Source: Echinococcus granulosus | Taxonomy: Eukaryota; Platyhelminthes; Cestoda; Cyclophyllidea; Taeniidae | NCBI RefSeq assembly: GCF_000524195.1 | Contig: NW_020170381.1 | Location: forward strand, 3,821,282-3,885,281 | Length of the DNA stretch: 64,000 bases | Direction of reading: 5' to 3' | Part shown: positions 13,021 through 26,230 of the stretch, in pieces | Numbering within the stretch: position 1 is the stretch's first letter | How the letters are laid out: every line of letters starts with the position of its first letter | Translations under genes and position numbers: made by a program | Notes under the pieces: generated by a model | The model's database searches: none | What the model was told of the DNA's origin: nothing | Seen by the model: the letters and a program-made list of their open reading frames with translations, nothing else

Positions 13021-16000
13021 TAGTTCATGCAAAATACCATAAAAGCCACACCTTATTTATCTTTTAATCGAGTGAGGCTGAGCTTTTGGACACAATTGAT
13101 TTGTAAGATAAAGCTAAAGAGAAGCATGATTTTAAACATATTTGAGATGCAAGTGGTTCTCTCCACCGTGACCACCAATGGCTCCTGAATAAAGCTTTAG
13201 TAAAAAAGGCTAAAGTCGTCAATTTTATTTATCCATTATAACACGACAAAAGTCATAACTATAGCTTAGACACAGTGATTACTAGTTTACTAATTTGGTA
13301 GAACTTTGAGGCCAATTAGTGAATGGATTTTAGTCTACCTACTTTATGCCACATCTAGGCAAAGGGGTGGTTTTACAAGCTCTGCAAAGGGAACTAAGAT
13401 TCAACTGAAGTCAGTAAGGTTTTGAAAGAAATTATCTTCAGAAAGTACCAGTTCGACTATGTTTGAACGTCATGTTGTAGTTATGGTGACAATCAAAGAT
13501 TGGATGATGAATTTTAGCAGAGCTCTCAATGCGCCTTATGTCTTATGTTACAAATCCGTGATTTGTTTGTTCTAGTAGAGTGAACGAGGACTTTGTAATC
13601 ACAGTTGCATAAATGCTGGCCAAGATATGCTCCACCCACGTGGGTATTTATTTTACCAGTGAATTAAACTTTTAAACCAAAGGAAAATCAACAAATGTTT
13701 TACGGCTCCCCAAGGAAACCCAGCTTTCAGAGCTAAAGCCTTTGAAAAGATAACGCAGTTTAGTCGAAATATTTTACTGTTCCGGAGGGAGTTGCGGGAT
13801 GCACGAATACAGGTAATTTGAAGGGCTAGAACCGACAAGAAGCTTGCTCTGCGGTAGTCTAAATATCCACTTAGTCTTGTGCACAATGGGAGTAAACATA
13901 AAAACATTAGCGAATCATGTTATATGCTGACGGGCCAACCGACTGAAGGGGAAGTCAACGGGGGCGGCATATTGGAAACACCCAGTCCACACACGTAAAG
14001 GATGGAAAATATAAGTAGGCTTTTCGAGAAGGCAACGCTGTTCAAACACAGAATGCTCAAATTATGGTCCTCATTTAATGTCCCATTTTCTGTCTTAGTT
14101 ATTATCGTCAAAATTACTATTGTTCCTATTACTGAACGACACTCGCATTGACGTTGTTGCGGTTTCCTACATGGATTGCTGTGTTGTTTTCTTCCGTGTT
14201 TAACCCCACGATTTAGGTCCAAGCTTTTTAGGCCTAAAAACTACCTTTAACCATAAGTTCTTACAAGCTGTATTATAACCATTCGGTAGAGGTAATGGAA
14301 GACCAAACGTAGCGATCCCGTGAATGATGCTAAAATTCACCACATTTTCTCTTCTTGAACTCACAAGAGATTATTTAACTTCTCTCCATGGTTTGACGCT
14401 ACCAGAAACGTCAAGTTACTCCATCCTCCCTGGCACGATGGTAGGAAAATCCACGACTAATCGAGGGAGATTAATGTGACAAAAAATGAAAACCACCATC
14501 AAAATTTGGATTAAGAGGACAACCTTAGGAAGGTATAACGTGTTTCCTTACGGCCTCAAAATTTGTCCTTTACGCCTGATATCACATTCCCTCTAATTTG
14601 GACACCATGGATTACTGCGGCTCGAAGTGCCATTAAGGGAGGAACGCGAAAGGTGCTCAACACAGTACTTAATTTGCAATAGCGCATCAGAATAATACTG
14701 GATTGCAGAAATAATGAACTGTAGATACTAACTGACAGAACTCAGTGATAACATAGACGACTGTCCACAATACTCCAGAATCTTATCTCTTAATCCATGC
14801 AATTGCGTCCGGTTAACAGTTAGGAACATTTTGGCTGGGCTAAATTAAGTAGGACACGCGTCCATCCGGGAATGTGTGGATACATATATACTTACCATTC
14901 ATTAAGACCCATGTAATGTATCCGATTTCTCATATATAGTAGACCTGCAGGTGGACACATGTTAATGGCGTAATTCCGCTCCGAATTCAGCCCACGGGAT
15001 ACTCTCAAACCCACCCAATGATAGGGCCAAATTCTCCTCGTCATAGTCTAGTTGGCCTCGCTATCGCCTTCCTATGCTACCAGCGCCCTGGCATAGGTGC
15101 CTTAATCCCAGACTTCAAAATCCAAATCACGGAGCTAACAAACCTCTGCAACGGTAGGGGATGACCATGTACTTCTCATGAGAACCGGATGCAAGCATTT
15201 ATCACGTTAACCAGTGGTGAGCGGAAAAAGAAGAGGAGGGTGCAGTGACCCTACCTATGTGTCCGCTTGCCCCACATGACGGAGAGGGTGCATTCTTATG
15301 GAGTTATTCCCTGTTTATAGTGGAATCACCCCACTCTTCTAAAATAATCACCATCCACCGTTTCATTCTCACTCCGTTGCCTATTACAATTTTTACACTT
15401 CTTGGGCATTCTACTCAGCTTAATTTTCATGTTACACCAAAACAGGAGATCTTAGTGCAATTTTTTGATTTCCTACTACTCCCCTGCGTCTTCGCATTAT
15501 GACGACACCAGGGAACGAAGTAATTGGATCACTCTTTAAATTATCACTGCCTTAAATGAGGAATCCACTAGGCATGGTGTTCAATACTCACGGTTCGATC
15601 ATCAACTTCTAGTTAGCACGTTGCGACATCCATGCTCCCTATCTACTGATTTGTAAAGACACAAAAAATGTTTTCTGTCCCTGAGTTATAATGAGAATGA
15701 ACAGCCTTTATTTAAAAGGACACCTTCCTGGCATTTTACTTAGTGATGATATAAAGGCGTTCTATATGCTTTTGGCTTCATTATAATTGTTTAATTTAAA
15801 AATAATCTATAATTTGAGTCACGAAAACCCCAAGATGGTTCACCCTCTGTACAATCTCTCTAGCTTTGAATAAAATTACACACAACCTCACAGAATAGTG
15901 CAAACATGCACCGAAATTTACAATTGAATGTCAAACATTTAGCAAGAGACGCCTGCATTTTAGGATCTACATGCTTGAAACTTAACATTTCACAATGAAT

Positions 16001-19000
16001 TTTTTGGCTCTTTCAATTAATTGTGATCATCTGGATTTCGTCAATGAACGTCACTTTTAAACTGCTTTAGCCAGAGATTGAAGGTGACAGTTTGGTCAGA
16101 GCGAATGACCAATAAAATATGTGACAGACGGAAAGAGAGCAACGCTATTCTCAGTTGCTTCACGGTTGTATAAATCTATTCGGTCATCCGCTAATTAGTC
16201 CTCACACTGATATCCTAGAGTTTCACGTATGCTATTAGCCCATCAGCTCTTTTGTACGTGGCGGCCAAGGCTACGTCCACACAGGCAAGAAGAGGTAATT
16301 CGTGTTTTGCAGTCTGGACGATTGTGTTCTGGTGGGCGATTTCAACCTTGACCACAAGTAAACAGCTCAAAAGTCCCCAATTTCAGCCGAAACTGCGGCA
16401 CCTGGGAGGTGATTCGCAGAGCTACTTCCGCGTGTCTTACGCCTAACAAGGTATTAAGAGACCTTTCCACAATTGTATTTCGTTTCGTTTGTATACTTTC
16501 ATATATGGAGTTGCGAAAGCAATCAATCTTGTCCACCTTTATGTCTCTAGAAGTATGCTTATCTGTTGATAAACAACTCACGGAACACGTTGGGTGAGAA
16601 AGCTATTAAAATTGGGATATATAGGGGTGAGGCGGGGGCTTCCTTCAATGAAGAAACCGGAGTATAGTTGTTATCTTGTCCCAGAAAACACGGAAAGAGA
16701 TGCATAAAAAGAGGGGGAGGGGGGAAACGCATTCCAATTCTTGCCTTTTTATAGCCCTGGTGTCTCGCGTTTCGCCTCTATCTGTCCACAAAATCTCCGC
16801 TGTGTAGTACGGTCACTGCAAATAATAATCACACTTCCGTTTCTATGTGTTCGTTCATAAAGGGAAGAAAGGAATTCGCACTGTGAGAAGAGACACTTTT
16901 TGTTTGGCACTGCCTCTTCACGATTTCCACTCGAATGTCAACTGATCGGCAGGAGGTTGGCAAAAAAATAAACATCCTCGCTGAACTACTTTTTCGACAG
17001 CTTCTATCCAAGGGTGTCAATTAAAGCCTTGATAGTGTCCAGGCTAGAGAAACAGTGCTCTTGCCTTTTTCTAATCAAAGCACGATACATTTTACTATTG
17101 AAGATTAGAATCCCAAACGGTAAATAATGGGTTTGACAGTTTTGACATTAGATATATGAGACCAGTGTCTATAAAAATTGCATTGTATCTTAAATCCTGC
17201 CGTATTCGAGAAGTAAGGGGACATTTCTTTTAAACAAGAAAAATTATTACTATTAACGACCATTAGGCAGTTTTAGCGTTATATTTATATGAATACAGAT
17301 AACAATAATAATAAATAATAGAATACAGGTATCGTTTGCGGAGCCTGCCCTAACTGCTGTAGTGCCATCTTCATGCGATCTCCTCGGTTAGGCACTTTTT
17401 TATAGCACGAAGGTACCTTCTACAATCAATTGGATGAAATGATAGAGGAAGCATGAAATAAAAATAAAAATTAAAACTAGCCTATAGAATTAATAAAAAA
17501 CAATATTTGTTCTACCTTCTATTGTGCAGAGAGCACCGCTGGAAGCCTCTAAACCAGAGCAAGAAACCATAGTCGCCAGAATTTACACCAAATAAATGGC
17601 TTGTTTTTAAGATCTATAAGCTAGATCTTTGAAATTTTCGTGTAAAACATTCACTGCCTTTAACAATTGTAATTACAAAAGAGCGGCATCGGCAGTGGTT
17701 CGCATGAGGACGCATTAGTCGATTAGACGGTTTCAAAATCGGATACTTTATATTTACTTAAAGGAGACCTTTGTCTAAATGTTGCCGGTAGTTGACGAGA
17801 TAGATACAGGCTGAACGACGTCAAAGCAGGGAGTTTCGTGAGAACTGACGTCTGGTGGTGGAAACGGTAACACCACCTGGCAGGCGCATGGGGGGGAACG
17901 AGTATCCCACGTCCCCTTCTCCTTGATTACACACCTGTACGTACCGCAACCCCAAGGCTCCGGCGCTGCTCGCCCACCTTCAGCCCACCTCGTGCGACAG
18001 TCCCAGTTTTCGTGCCTTGTTATCAATTAATGAGGCCTTTCGTCTGTGCAGAAATGACTTGCTAATGAAGGCGTCTTTGAAATGCCAGGTTCTCAACAGG
18101 CACAGATCACACTTTGTTTTGTGTAGAAATGAAATTGATGATTACTTCTTTTATGGAATAATTTTGAGGAGATTTCAGGGATATCAGGGTACCTTTCTTT
18201 AATAGACCCCTAGCTACTAGTAAATCCTTGATTCCTCGTATGTTTTCAAGGCTGAAATCGGGTAGAGATGCCATTTTCGGCATGAGAACGAAATATGCCC
18301 CAGCCAGGCTGAGACACAAATATCCTGCAAACCCAGACCTTCAACCAGTAATGTTCCAGATGGATTCGATTGAAATTAAGAATGCCAAGTTGAAACGAAT
18401 TCATGTGCAGATTTACTTTTCAAAGTGAAAAACATTGCCGTATGTACTTTGGGGAATTTGACCTTTTATTTTTGCTGATTTTATAACCTTGACTCAATAA
18501 AAACATCAACAGGTGAGGAAGCTATTCAAAATGAGTTCTAAAAAGAAAACAGAGAAACATAATCTGCCTTATTGAATTGCTACTTTCTTGATAATAAATG
18601 AAGGCACAATTGACACACATTTGTTTGTTACCAGAATAGGACTTCCTTACTCAAATTGTTATGAATTTAGGCTAGTCTTGAAATAGAACAACAAAGCCGA
18701 ACCTGTTTTGAAATTACCAGTCTGTAAGCCTTACACTAACTCGAGCTGGACAGGAAAAAGTCAGTTCAATCCAACCTCCGAAGGAGTCGCTAAGGCAGAG
18801 GTCCTTTGAGTAGGCTTACTTGAAAAAAAGAAGAAAAAAGATGCTGTGATAGTGTTGCATGAGAGACTCCTGGGGGTCGCACTAATGCGGCGATGACGCA
18901 ACCACCCCACCTAATGAGTCCGCCGCCAATTCGCGGGTGACTCATGCCGCGTTGCTCTTGGCAATGTCCTTGATTTAGGCCAAAGCCGAATGTGCAGCCG

Positions 19001-21481
19001 TTATGTTGTGCGTGCGTGCGCGGTTTCTTGAATCCAGTCTTTGTCCCACTTGAAACCCGAGGTGATACTCGTCGCCAGGTTTTTGAACTGACTCTCTCAT
19101 AAAACGGATAATGGAGAGATGTATGTGGGTAAGTATGTTTACCTACGCACGCCCATTAATCACGAACCCAAGGGAGGTCGTTTGCGTGTCTGCCTTCAAG
19201 GAAAATTAGCGCATCAAGGCACCAATATATGCGGACATTGCGTGTGCCGCCTCAGTAACAGACTTTCATCCAGGTCGGTGCTTTGACGAGGAAGTAAAGC
19301 GGTGGGTGAGGTAGAGGATGGGTTTGGATATATGGCATCTCCTAAAGCTTGCATAGCTTACAGAAGGATAATGTAAACAACCATCCTTTGGTGTGCAAAT
19401 AAAAATAAAAAAAACCAGTGTGTTAAAGTATATGGAATATCATAATTTCCAATGACATTGCCACTTCTTAACCTGGTGTATTAAAATGGTATTTGCTTTT
19501 CTCATTCATTTACCCACACTGATCTATCGACTCCTACGGTGCAGTCATCGCTACGGTGATCTGTCCATGCTTGTAGCCTCTTACTACTTTTGCACATTAA
19601 TAATAACACTCCTTTCATATTAATAAGTGCTTCACCTTTTTAGGGAAGACCCAAGAGTCTACATTGGTGCCTGTGACAAACGAGCCCGATCCAAATGAAT
19701 AAATAGTCTGACTGCATTGAATAAGTACCGCACAGTAACAGTATATCTGCAGGGATCATCTAGAGGGCAAAAATTTACTTTTGAAAGCCACCTCAACCCC
19801 AAGTCCCCTACAGTGCATATGGGCAAGGCGACCAATTTTGAATCAATTGGAATCATTACTAAGGAAACTATTCACAATCCGTCCGTAACTGTTTTATGAA
19901 TGACAGTTGACATACAGAATATACTCTTCGCAGTATTTAGTGTTTGGCCTATCAGAGGACAGAATAACGAGTAACCTCAACTAAATCCACAGCTTATCCA
20001 CACTCTTCCTGTCAAGTTCATTCACGTCTGGGAGTTGATCCTAATTTAGAGATCAACAAGGTGCAGCTGGAATAGAAGAGTGCCAGTGAAGGGTCGTCAT
20101 CTGAAACCAGTTTCGACCGATTTACGGTTTGATCCTCCCTTTGTAATTTTGGCATCCGGTTCACGCTTATAACTCCCTAGTGTATCTGTACGTTTATAGC
20201 GAACCCGATTCAAGACCAACGTTTCTTACAATGGGGTGGTTTTGGGGGCTCTACTTTGATTGAAAAAGGAACCAAGAAAAGCCTAATTTGGTTGCTCGGA
20301 TATCACAGCTAAAATTCACAGGGGGAAGGCACTCGAAATCGCTTTGACGTTTAACAAGTTTAGCAAGCTTTAGTTTCGTCTAACAACTAGTTAAACGAAA
20401 TAACCAGCACTTATTAAAAATCTTTAGGGGTGTTTTAATGAACATGATGATTTTTAGAAAAAATAGTCTTCATGTTCCTCATACTGCTTTTTATGAAAGA
20501 TCTCTACCAAAAGCAGTCGGTAAACAAAATATTCTCTCTGTAAATCATTATTCGGCACAAACTTCAAAACGAGTCTCTCCCTAAAACGAGTTCCTCTTCA
20601 AGGATGAGTCCATTTAAGTCCTACCATTGATGAAATAATGATTGTTCACCTTACCTCGCAAATTCAACACAAGATCTCCATTCTAGTTTAATAGTTAAAG
20701 TTCACGGAAACTCTTGTCAGTCAAATCAGAAGAGGGACTAGCAGATAATACACGAAACCACGAAAGCAGTTTTTTAGCAATAATACCTGCCCCTAGCGAA
20801 CCCCTCATTCTTATGGCCCCCCCAACCATCCTCTAAGGTTATAATAACCCTTTCTCCATAAAGTCATGTTATTTTAATTCAACGGGCATGCAAATTTATT
20901 CAAAGGAGGCTAGTTTCACTTCGCTGCTTTGGAGTGTTTTTCAAGACTGAAGGTGAGGTCAAGATGGAACATAATCCGACCATAAGGCACACAGGGTCAT
21001 TAAGTCCTGTTGCCTGCAAAATCCATCTTCGACTGCAACTAACTGCTCCCCTGCAAGCGTCTGCGGGCCTTCGAGGCCATAAAATTTGCCAGCGATTAAC
21101 TGTCTCTAATATCCGGCAGCGTTTAACTCTAACAAAACCACTGCATAAGATAAACTTAAGCGCGCCAAATTTATCCACTTTCTAAAAAGCATTGAAATGA
21201 ATTGAAGAATAGGATTTGCTTTCGTGTAGAGGAATTTTTCTCACGATTTTGCAGATGATGCAAGCAAAAGCGAGTGGTGAAGTTATGCATAAAGGGAGAA
21301 GAGAGCACTCTCCTCATTCGAGGAAAATAAGTTAAATTAAAAAGCGAAGGGATCAAAGGTTTGGAGGATTTGAAGTGCTTAAACTGTGTAATTAAAACAC
21401 TGAAGATAATTACGCCCTTTGAGATGAGGACAAAACACGGGACAATCAGAAGTAATTACGGTGCAGTTTGTGCAAAATACG
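13021..21481. other. intergenic with CpG-rich patches
   Basis: No exon is supported. The stretches at about 17780-18000 and 18860-19060 are notably CpG- and GC-rich against an AT-rich background and contain only short, uncharacterised open frames. They may be old repeats or promoter remnants. The rest is AT-rich filler with scattered A/T runs. Confidence 0.4.
17775..18026 (-). other. GC-rich segment with an unassigned 83-codon open frame
   Basis: The minus-strand frame is rich in Cys, Pro, Arg and Trp, a composition typical of spurious frames in GC-rich repeats rather than of a folded protein. I see no splice borders, no membrane segment and no family motif. It is most likely a repeat copy and is listed so the GC-rich patch is not overlooked. 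Confidence 0.2.
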
Positions 21482-21581
21482 NNNNNNNNNNNNNNNNNNN
21501 NNNNNNNNNNNNNNNNNNNNNNNNNNNNNNNNNNNNNNNNNNNNNNNNNNNNNNNNNNNNNNNNNNNNNNNNNNNNNNNNN
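21482..21581. other. assembly gap (100 N)
   Basis: Exactly 100 N characters, the usual placeholder for a scaffold gap of unknown length. The open frames that appear to cross it are artefacts of the N run. Confidence 0.98.
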
Positions 21582-21792
21582 AAAAGGGTTTATTTTGTTT
21601 GACTGGCTGATCACAATTGCCCCAATATGTGGAAGTGTTCATCAAATATTTTCCTTCTGGGACAACAAGCTTTTAACCCCTTTTGATAGCATGGATGTAA
21701 AAGAGATATAGTTTTAGTGAGTTTTATAGGCAGTATTTTGGAGGGCTAGTATCACTGAAAATAAAGTATACTGTATACGCACTTTGCATCAT

Positions 21793-21861
21793 TATCCAAC
21801 CATCCATCCACTATCCATTTATCCATTCATCCATTCATCCCTCCATCCATCCGTCTATCCT
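21793..21861. repeat. (ATCC)n imperfect microsatellite
   Basis: An irregular run of ATCC and ATTC units, about 17 units with interruptions (ATCCATCC, ATCCATTC, ATCCGTCT). Simple tandem repeat. Confidence 0.85.
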
Positions 21862-24800
21862 GTGTCCAACCTAGCCTCCCAAAAATTAAAGATAAGCTAT
21901 CGAAAAGGAAGTGACGAGATTCTCTAGGTACTATTTAAGCAAACAGTGCATTGACAGAATGATGATACTCACGATTACGGCTCAGTAAGTGGAAGAAGCC
22001 TTGAAATCAAACGAGGACTTTTGAGTTTACAAAAAAATAAAAAAAGAAGCACACTTTGTTGGGTCAAAATTCTATTTTTATTTCACCATAGTCTCTTTTG
22101 ACATTTCTATGATTATCCTGCTGCTAAACTAGCATCTGGAAAGCCTTGACATTGAAAGATTTTTCAGTACTGTCGAATCACCTCGGGGCAGCCCGCTTCA
22201 CCTCGTCACTGGTGCTTTTTATCAATTCCGGAGTTAAATGCTGAACTTAAGTTCCACTGCGTACGATGATGCGATCCAGAAGTACCTGACCTTCCCTGTC
22301 AAAAAAGCTCTTCAACTTAGTGCAGTAAGGTAGAAAGCCCTCCTCGTAGCCAGCTTTAGATAACCTTTTAAAAGTGTAAGTGTTTGTGAATAATTCTGCA
22401 CACTGTTCCCCTAAAAAGAATCACTTCTTGCAAAATTCTACGAAGGCTTGAGTGGTGGCCTAGAATCCAGGATCAGAAGTTCTAAGCACTGGATACATGT
22501 TCACAAAGATGATTTTTGAGTTGGTAAGCAGGAGACCACTGCCTGGCACCTCTAACAATCTGTTCTGGTCTACAAAACAAGGACCTACTTTTATTAATGC
22601 ATCACATTCACCATACTTAGCATTTCACTTTCAGGTGCCTAATTAAAAGTTAACAATTTTGACTGCTTTTTGCCAAACCAACTTTCAGTTGAAAATCAGT
22701 AAATCATAATTGCCGACCTAATAAGTGGGAACAGCAATGCCAGATGCACAGTCAGGTGGTGGCTTTATGGCAGTGATTACCAGTTGGGGGGAGGATGGAA
22801 GGGGCAACCACCACAGAAGCGATTTTTAACGAGCACTGCAACGACAGAAGCATTAATTTGGATCTAGTTGCCACCGGTTTATGGCACTGACTCCACCCCC
22901 AGACACAAATGCCATATCCTGCCCGCGATTCCACTTGCTTTGCTAAGCCTATCCGCCCCTATAGGAGGTTGCATATCCATGCCCTCTAAAAGCAGTTCTG
23001 TCCATCAGTTGCGTGAAACGTGCAATATGTTCTCTTTGAAGTATATCAAGCTTTGGGACGACCACGCCTGGAGACGTCTGACGAATACGAAAGCTCCATT
23101 TAGCCCTCCTCTTAGCCGAAGTTAAAATCTTCGCTTGCGTAACACTACATCTGCTCTGTCCAAAAGCTCATCTATTGACGGGGTGGCTGAAGCCCTGTGA
23201 TGTCAACTGATCCGTCAATACTGGTTGGCTAATAACTTCATTTTTTTCACCTATTTTCCCATCAAAAACGTATGTAAACATATGGTCACTATGTCTTCTA
23301 CAAAAGAGCATATGACACAAAGCCCATGATATTAACCCTTTATCAACAAGGAAAAAGTGCGGCAGGACACGAAAACCATTTGTTAGCCGAGAGTCAGGCA
23401 AGCAAACGTACACTCCCCATGTAACACAAGGGTAAAATTATCCAGCGAGGAACCCAAATTACCATACCTCCAAAAAAGTAAACTGTTCACAGCATTCGAA
23501 CTTAAAAAGATCTCAAATGCTGGGAGTTTGGAATATGAGTTTTTAAAGGATTCGAGGTAAAGCATAACCAAATAGTTGTGTCTTGACATCTCCAAGACTT
23601 CAGGGTGGAGCATCGTTTGCTTGTGAAGCTGCTGAAAAGTTCCGAACAAGTCACATCCCAGTTGCCTACACATAGACCACCTTTTATTTTAATACTATTT
23701 TTTACACAAAAAATTTGAATAACTACAAAAGGCTACTTATAATATTCGGTTTCTTAAAATATCCACCTCTATAATCTATCACTTTGCCAACGAAAAACCA
23801 ACTGTCGTCGTTTCGATCCTGCATTTACCATTCAACTGTCTATTCCATGTCGCACATAATTGTGATTCCCTAATTCCACAGAAATAAAATAATTGCATAG
23901 TCAAATAAGTAACTTAGGAGAATATTGTGCATAACTTCTATCCATTATTGCAAAAAAATTCTCTGAATTTCATTTTCGACGGAATTTTATCTTAGGATAT
24001 ATTTTTGCTGAAGAACAAAACTAAATCTTTGGGAGATAGATAGATACTGTTTCTTTAGTCTTTCTTTAACAAAAGTTGCAGGCACTGGGAACTGTAGTAG
24101 TTTTCTTAAACAAAAATGGACTTTATTTTAAACATTCTGATGATTTGTTAAGAAAATGGCAGTAATTGAAAGTGGCATCACTCAAGGCAATCTAAAATGT
24201 AGAGTAAAGATGCTGCCATATTTCTTCCACTCTTATCTACATGATTTTGTTTATATTTTTAAGCAAAATTTGGATAAGAACAAGTAACACTACTGCGTGA
24301 GCATTTATGTACCTTTGCAATTGAAAGTGCATCAGTTTTTTTTCACGAAATTACTTTAAAATGCGAAGTGTTTTACCCATTTTGGGTCAGCTTAAAATCT
24401 CGAATTGCCTATTCCACCATCAAGAAAGTTGATACTATTGATTAAAAGGATAGAGGGTTTGGAGCAGCGAAGAAACATCGTCGAAAGATTTATCACGGCC
24501 ACCCATGGATGCAGCAGACTGTGCAGTATGTTAGTGTTCCACTACCCACTCTTTTCAATAAAACCATTAGCCATTGCTCTTAAGCGATCTGTACTACTCT
24601 GTTTTCAGGATGGTGGGCGATGTGGGGAGGCGACATTTTAAGTGTTTCTAATGTCATTCTAAAAAGACAATGCAACTGCCCACAATGACTCAACTTACGT
24701 TGGTAGAGTTTGCCACAAAGATGACAGGGCTCTCGATACCATCATGTACCCCCGTTCCTCTCTCCCCTCTTCTGACAATGGAACCTTTGTCTAAGTTGTC

Positions 24801-26132
24801 AAAAGGAAAGAGAGGATAAATTAGTCTGGGTTGAGATGTTGGTGGCAGGAGTGCACACCACGATGCTGACCTCGTGCTGTATGAGTGGTTCCCACGATGT
24901 CTCAGAGATGGCATCTCAACATCCGCAGTCTCTTGTGGTCAAGTTTTCTCACGAATCCATAAATCGGGTTATGGGAGGCCATGAAAACTGTGCTTCAGTG
25001 GCTTGTTAATCAGGGCCACCTGGTGTCTTGAGCACCAAGACTTATAAAATGAATGCATTAAGTCATTTAGGTTATAAAATGGTCCTACTTTTCCATAAGT
25101 GATAACGAGTAGAAAAGTGAAGACGGGGACTTTAAAAAATCCCAGAAAGATTTTCTTCACTTCATAATATTATTGTTCATGTCATAGCGCCTAAGTTATC
25201 TTTCCACGATTTGGCCATAAAGATGTGTATCTAGCCTGCACCCGCTGTGCTGCACTATGATAAAGATCCTTCCAATGATAAAGAAATTGCATATTCGAAT
25301 CAAGGGTGGCTTAAAATAGTGAGATCACCTTGTACCTCATTGCTAATAGAGGGTATGACAAAGTAACTTCACAATATTGTAGTATTTTTCCCTGGAAAGA
25401 CTCTAAATTCCCTATCAAGCATAAAGAGAGGATGGAATAGTCGAGTAGGATTCCCAAATCGCTATGGTTGAGGGCATAAACTAACACCTGCATCAATTAT
25501 CCCCTAACTACGTCAGGTAAACCATAATATGTCCAACGAGTAATTTGATTTGGAAGAAAGAGGAAGACCGTAAACACCCTACAGTGTTGGAAAGGCAATA
25601 AACGGAGGAGGCGTTATTGGGAGAAAATTACTGCTTTACGGAGTACAGGGAGAATTTTCCCTCTGCCTTAAAAACGCGGTGACTCACTTCAACCAGCGAT
25701 CAGGCAGTCGAGAAAAAAGCTACCACTGCAAACATACCGCCCGCACTGGAGAACAGATTAATCGAGGCATCAGAAATGAGGAGAGCTTAAACCTGACATC
25801 CGGCTAATAAGTTCGGCCTAAACATTTCCCAACTGGCCAATGTGAGAGCGAAGTGACTTGTCTCAAGCAGAAATGATGGAGTGATAGCGTGATTAAGCCT
25901 TTCGCGATTACCCATCTAATGAGAAACACGACGAAATAAATAGGAAATAAAGCAAAGGTTACTTTTTTAAAGTGAGAATGTATAACATGCCTAAGAATTC
26001 AATTGAATAGCCGACCAAAGTCTAAACCACAAACAGATTCATCAAAAACTATAGATTAGAGAAATTAGAAGACAAGAAAAAGTTGTGCGATTTCATTTTT
26101 GTCGTCTGTTTGTCCATCAATCCAGTTTCAGT

Positions 26133-26230
26133 CCATTCAGTATCCGTCCCATCCATCCATCCATCCAGTACCCATCTATCTACCTATTTTTTCTTCTTCC
26201 CTCTGTCTATATGCCTATCTATCTATTTTT
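26133..26230. repeat. (CCAT)n/(TATC)n compound microsatellite
   Basis: A CCATCCATCCATCCAT core is followed by interrupted TATC units separated by pyrimidine-rich sequence (CTATCTATCTA). The short open frames translated from it are low-complexity Ser/Pro/Leu and are not genes. Confidence 0.8.

Noticed and set aside
21361..21711. Open frames of 116 and 88 codons across the N run
   Set aside because: They contain 100 N and are artefacts of the gap.
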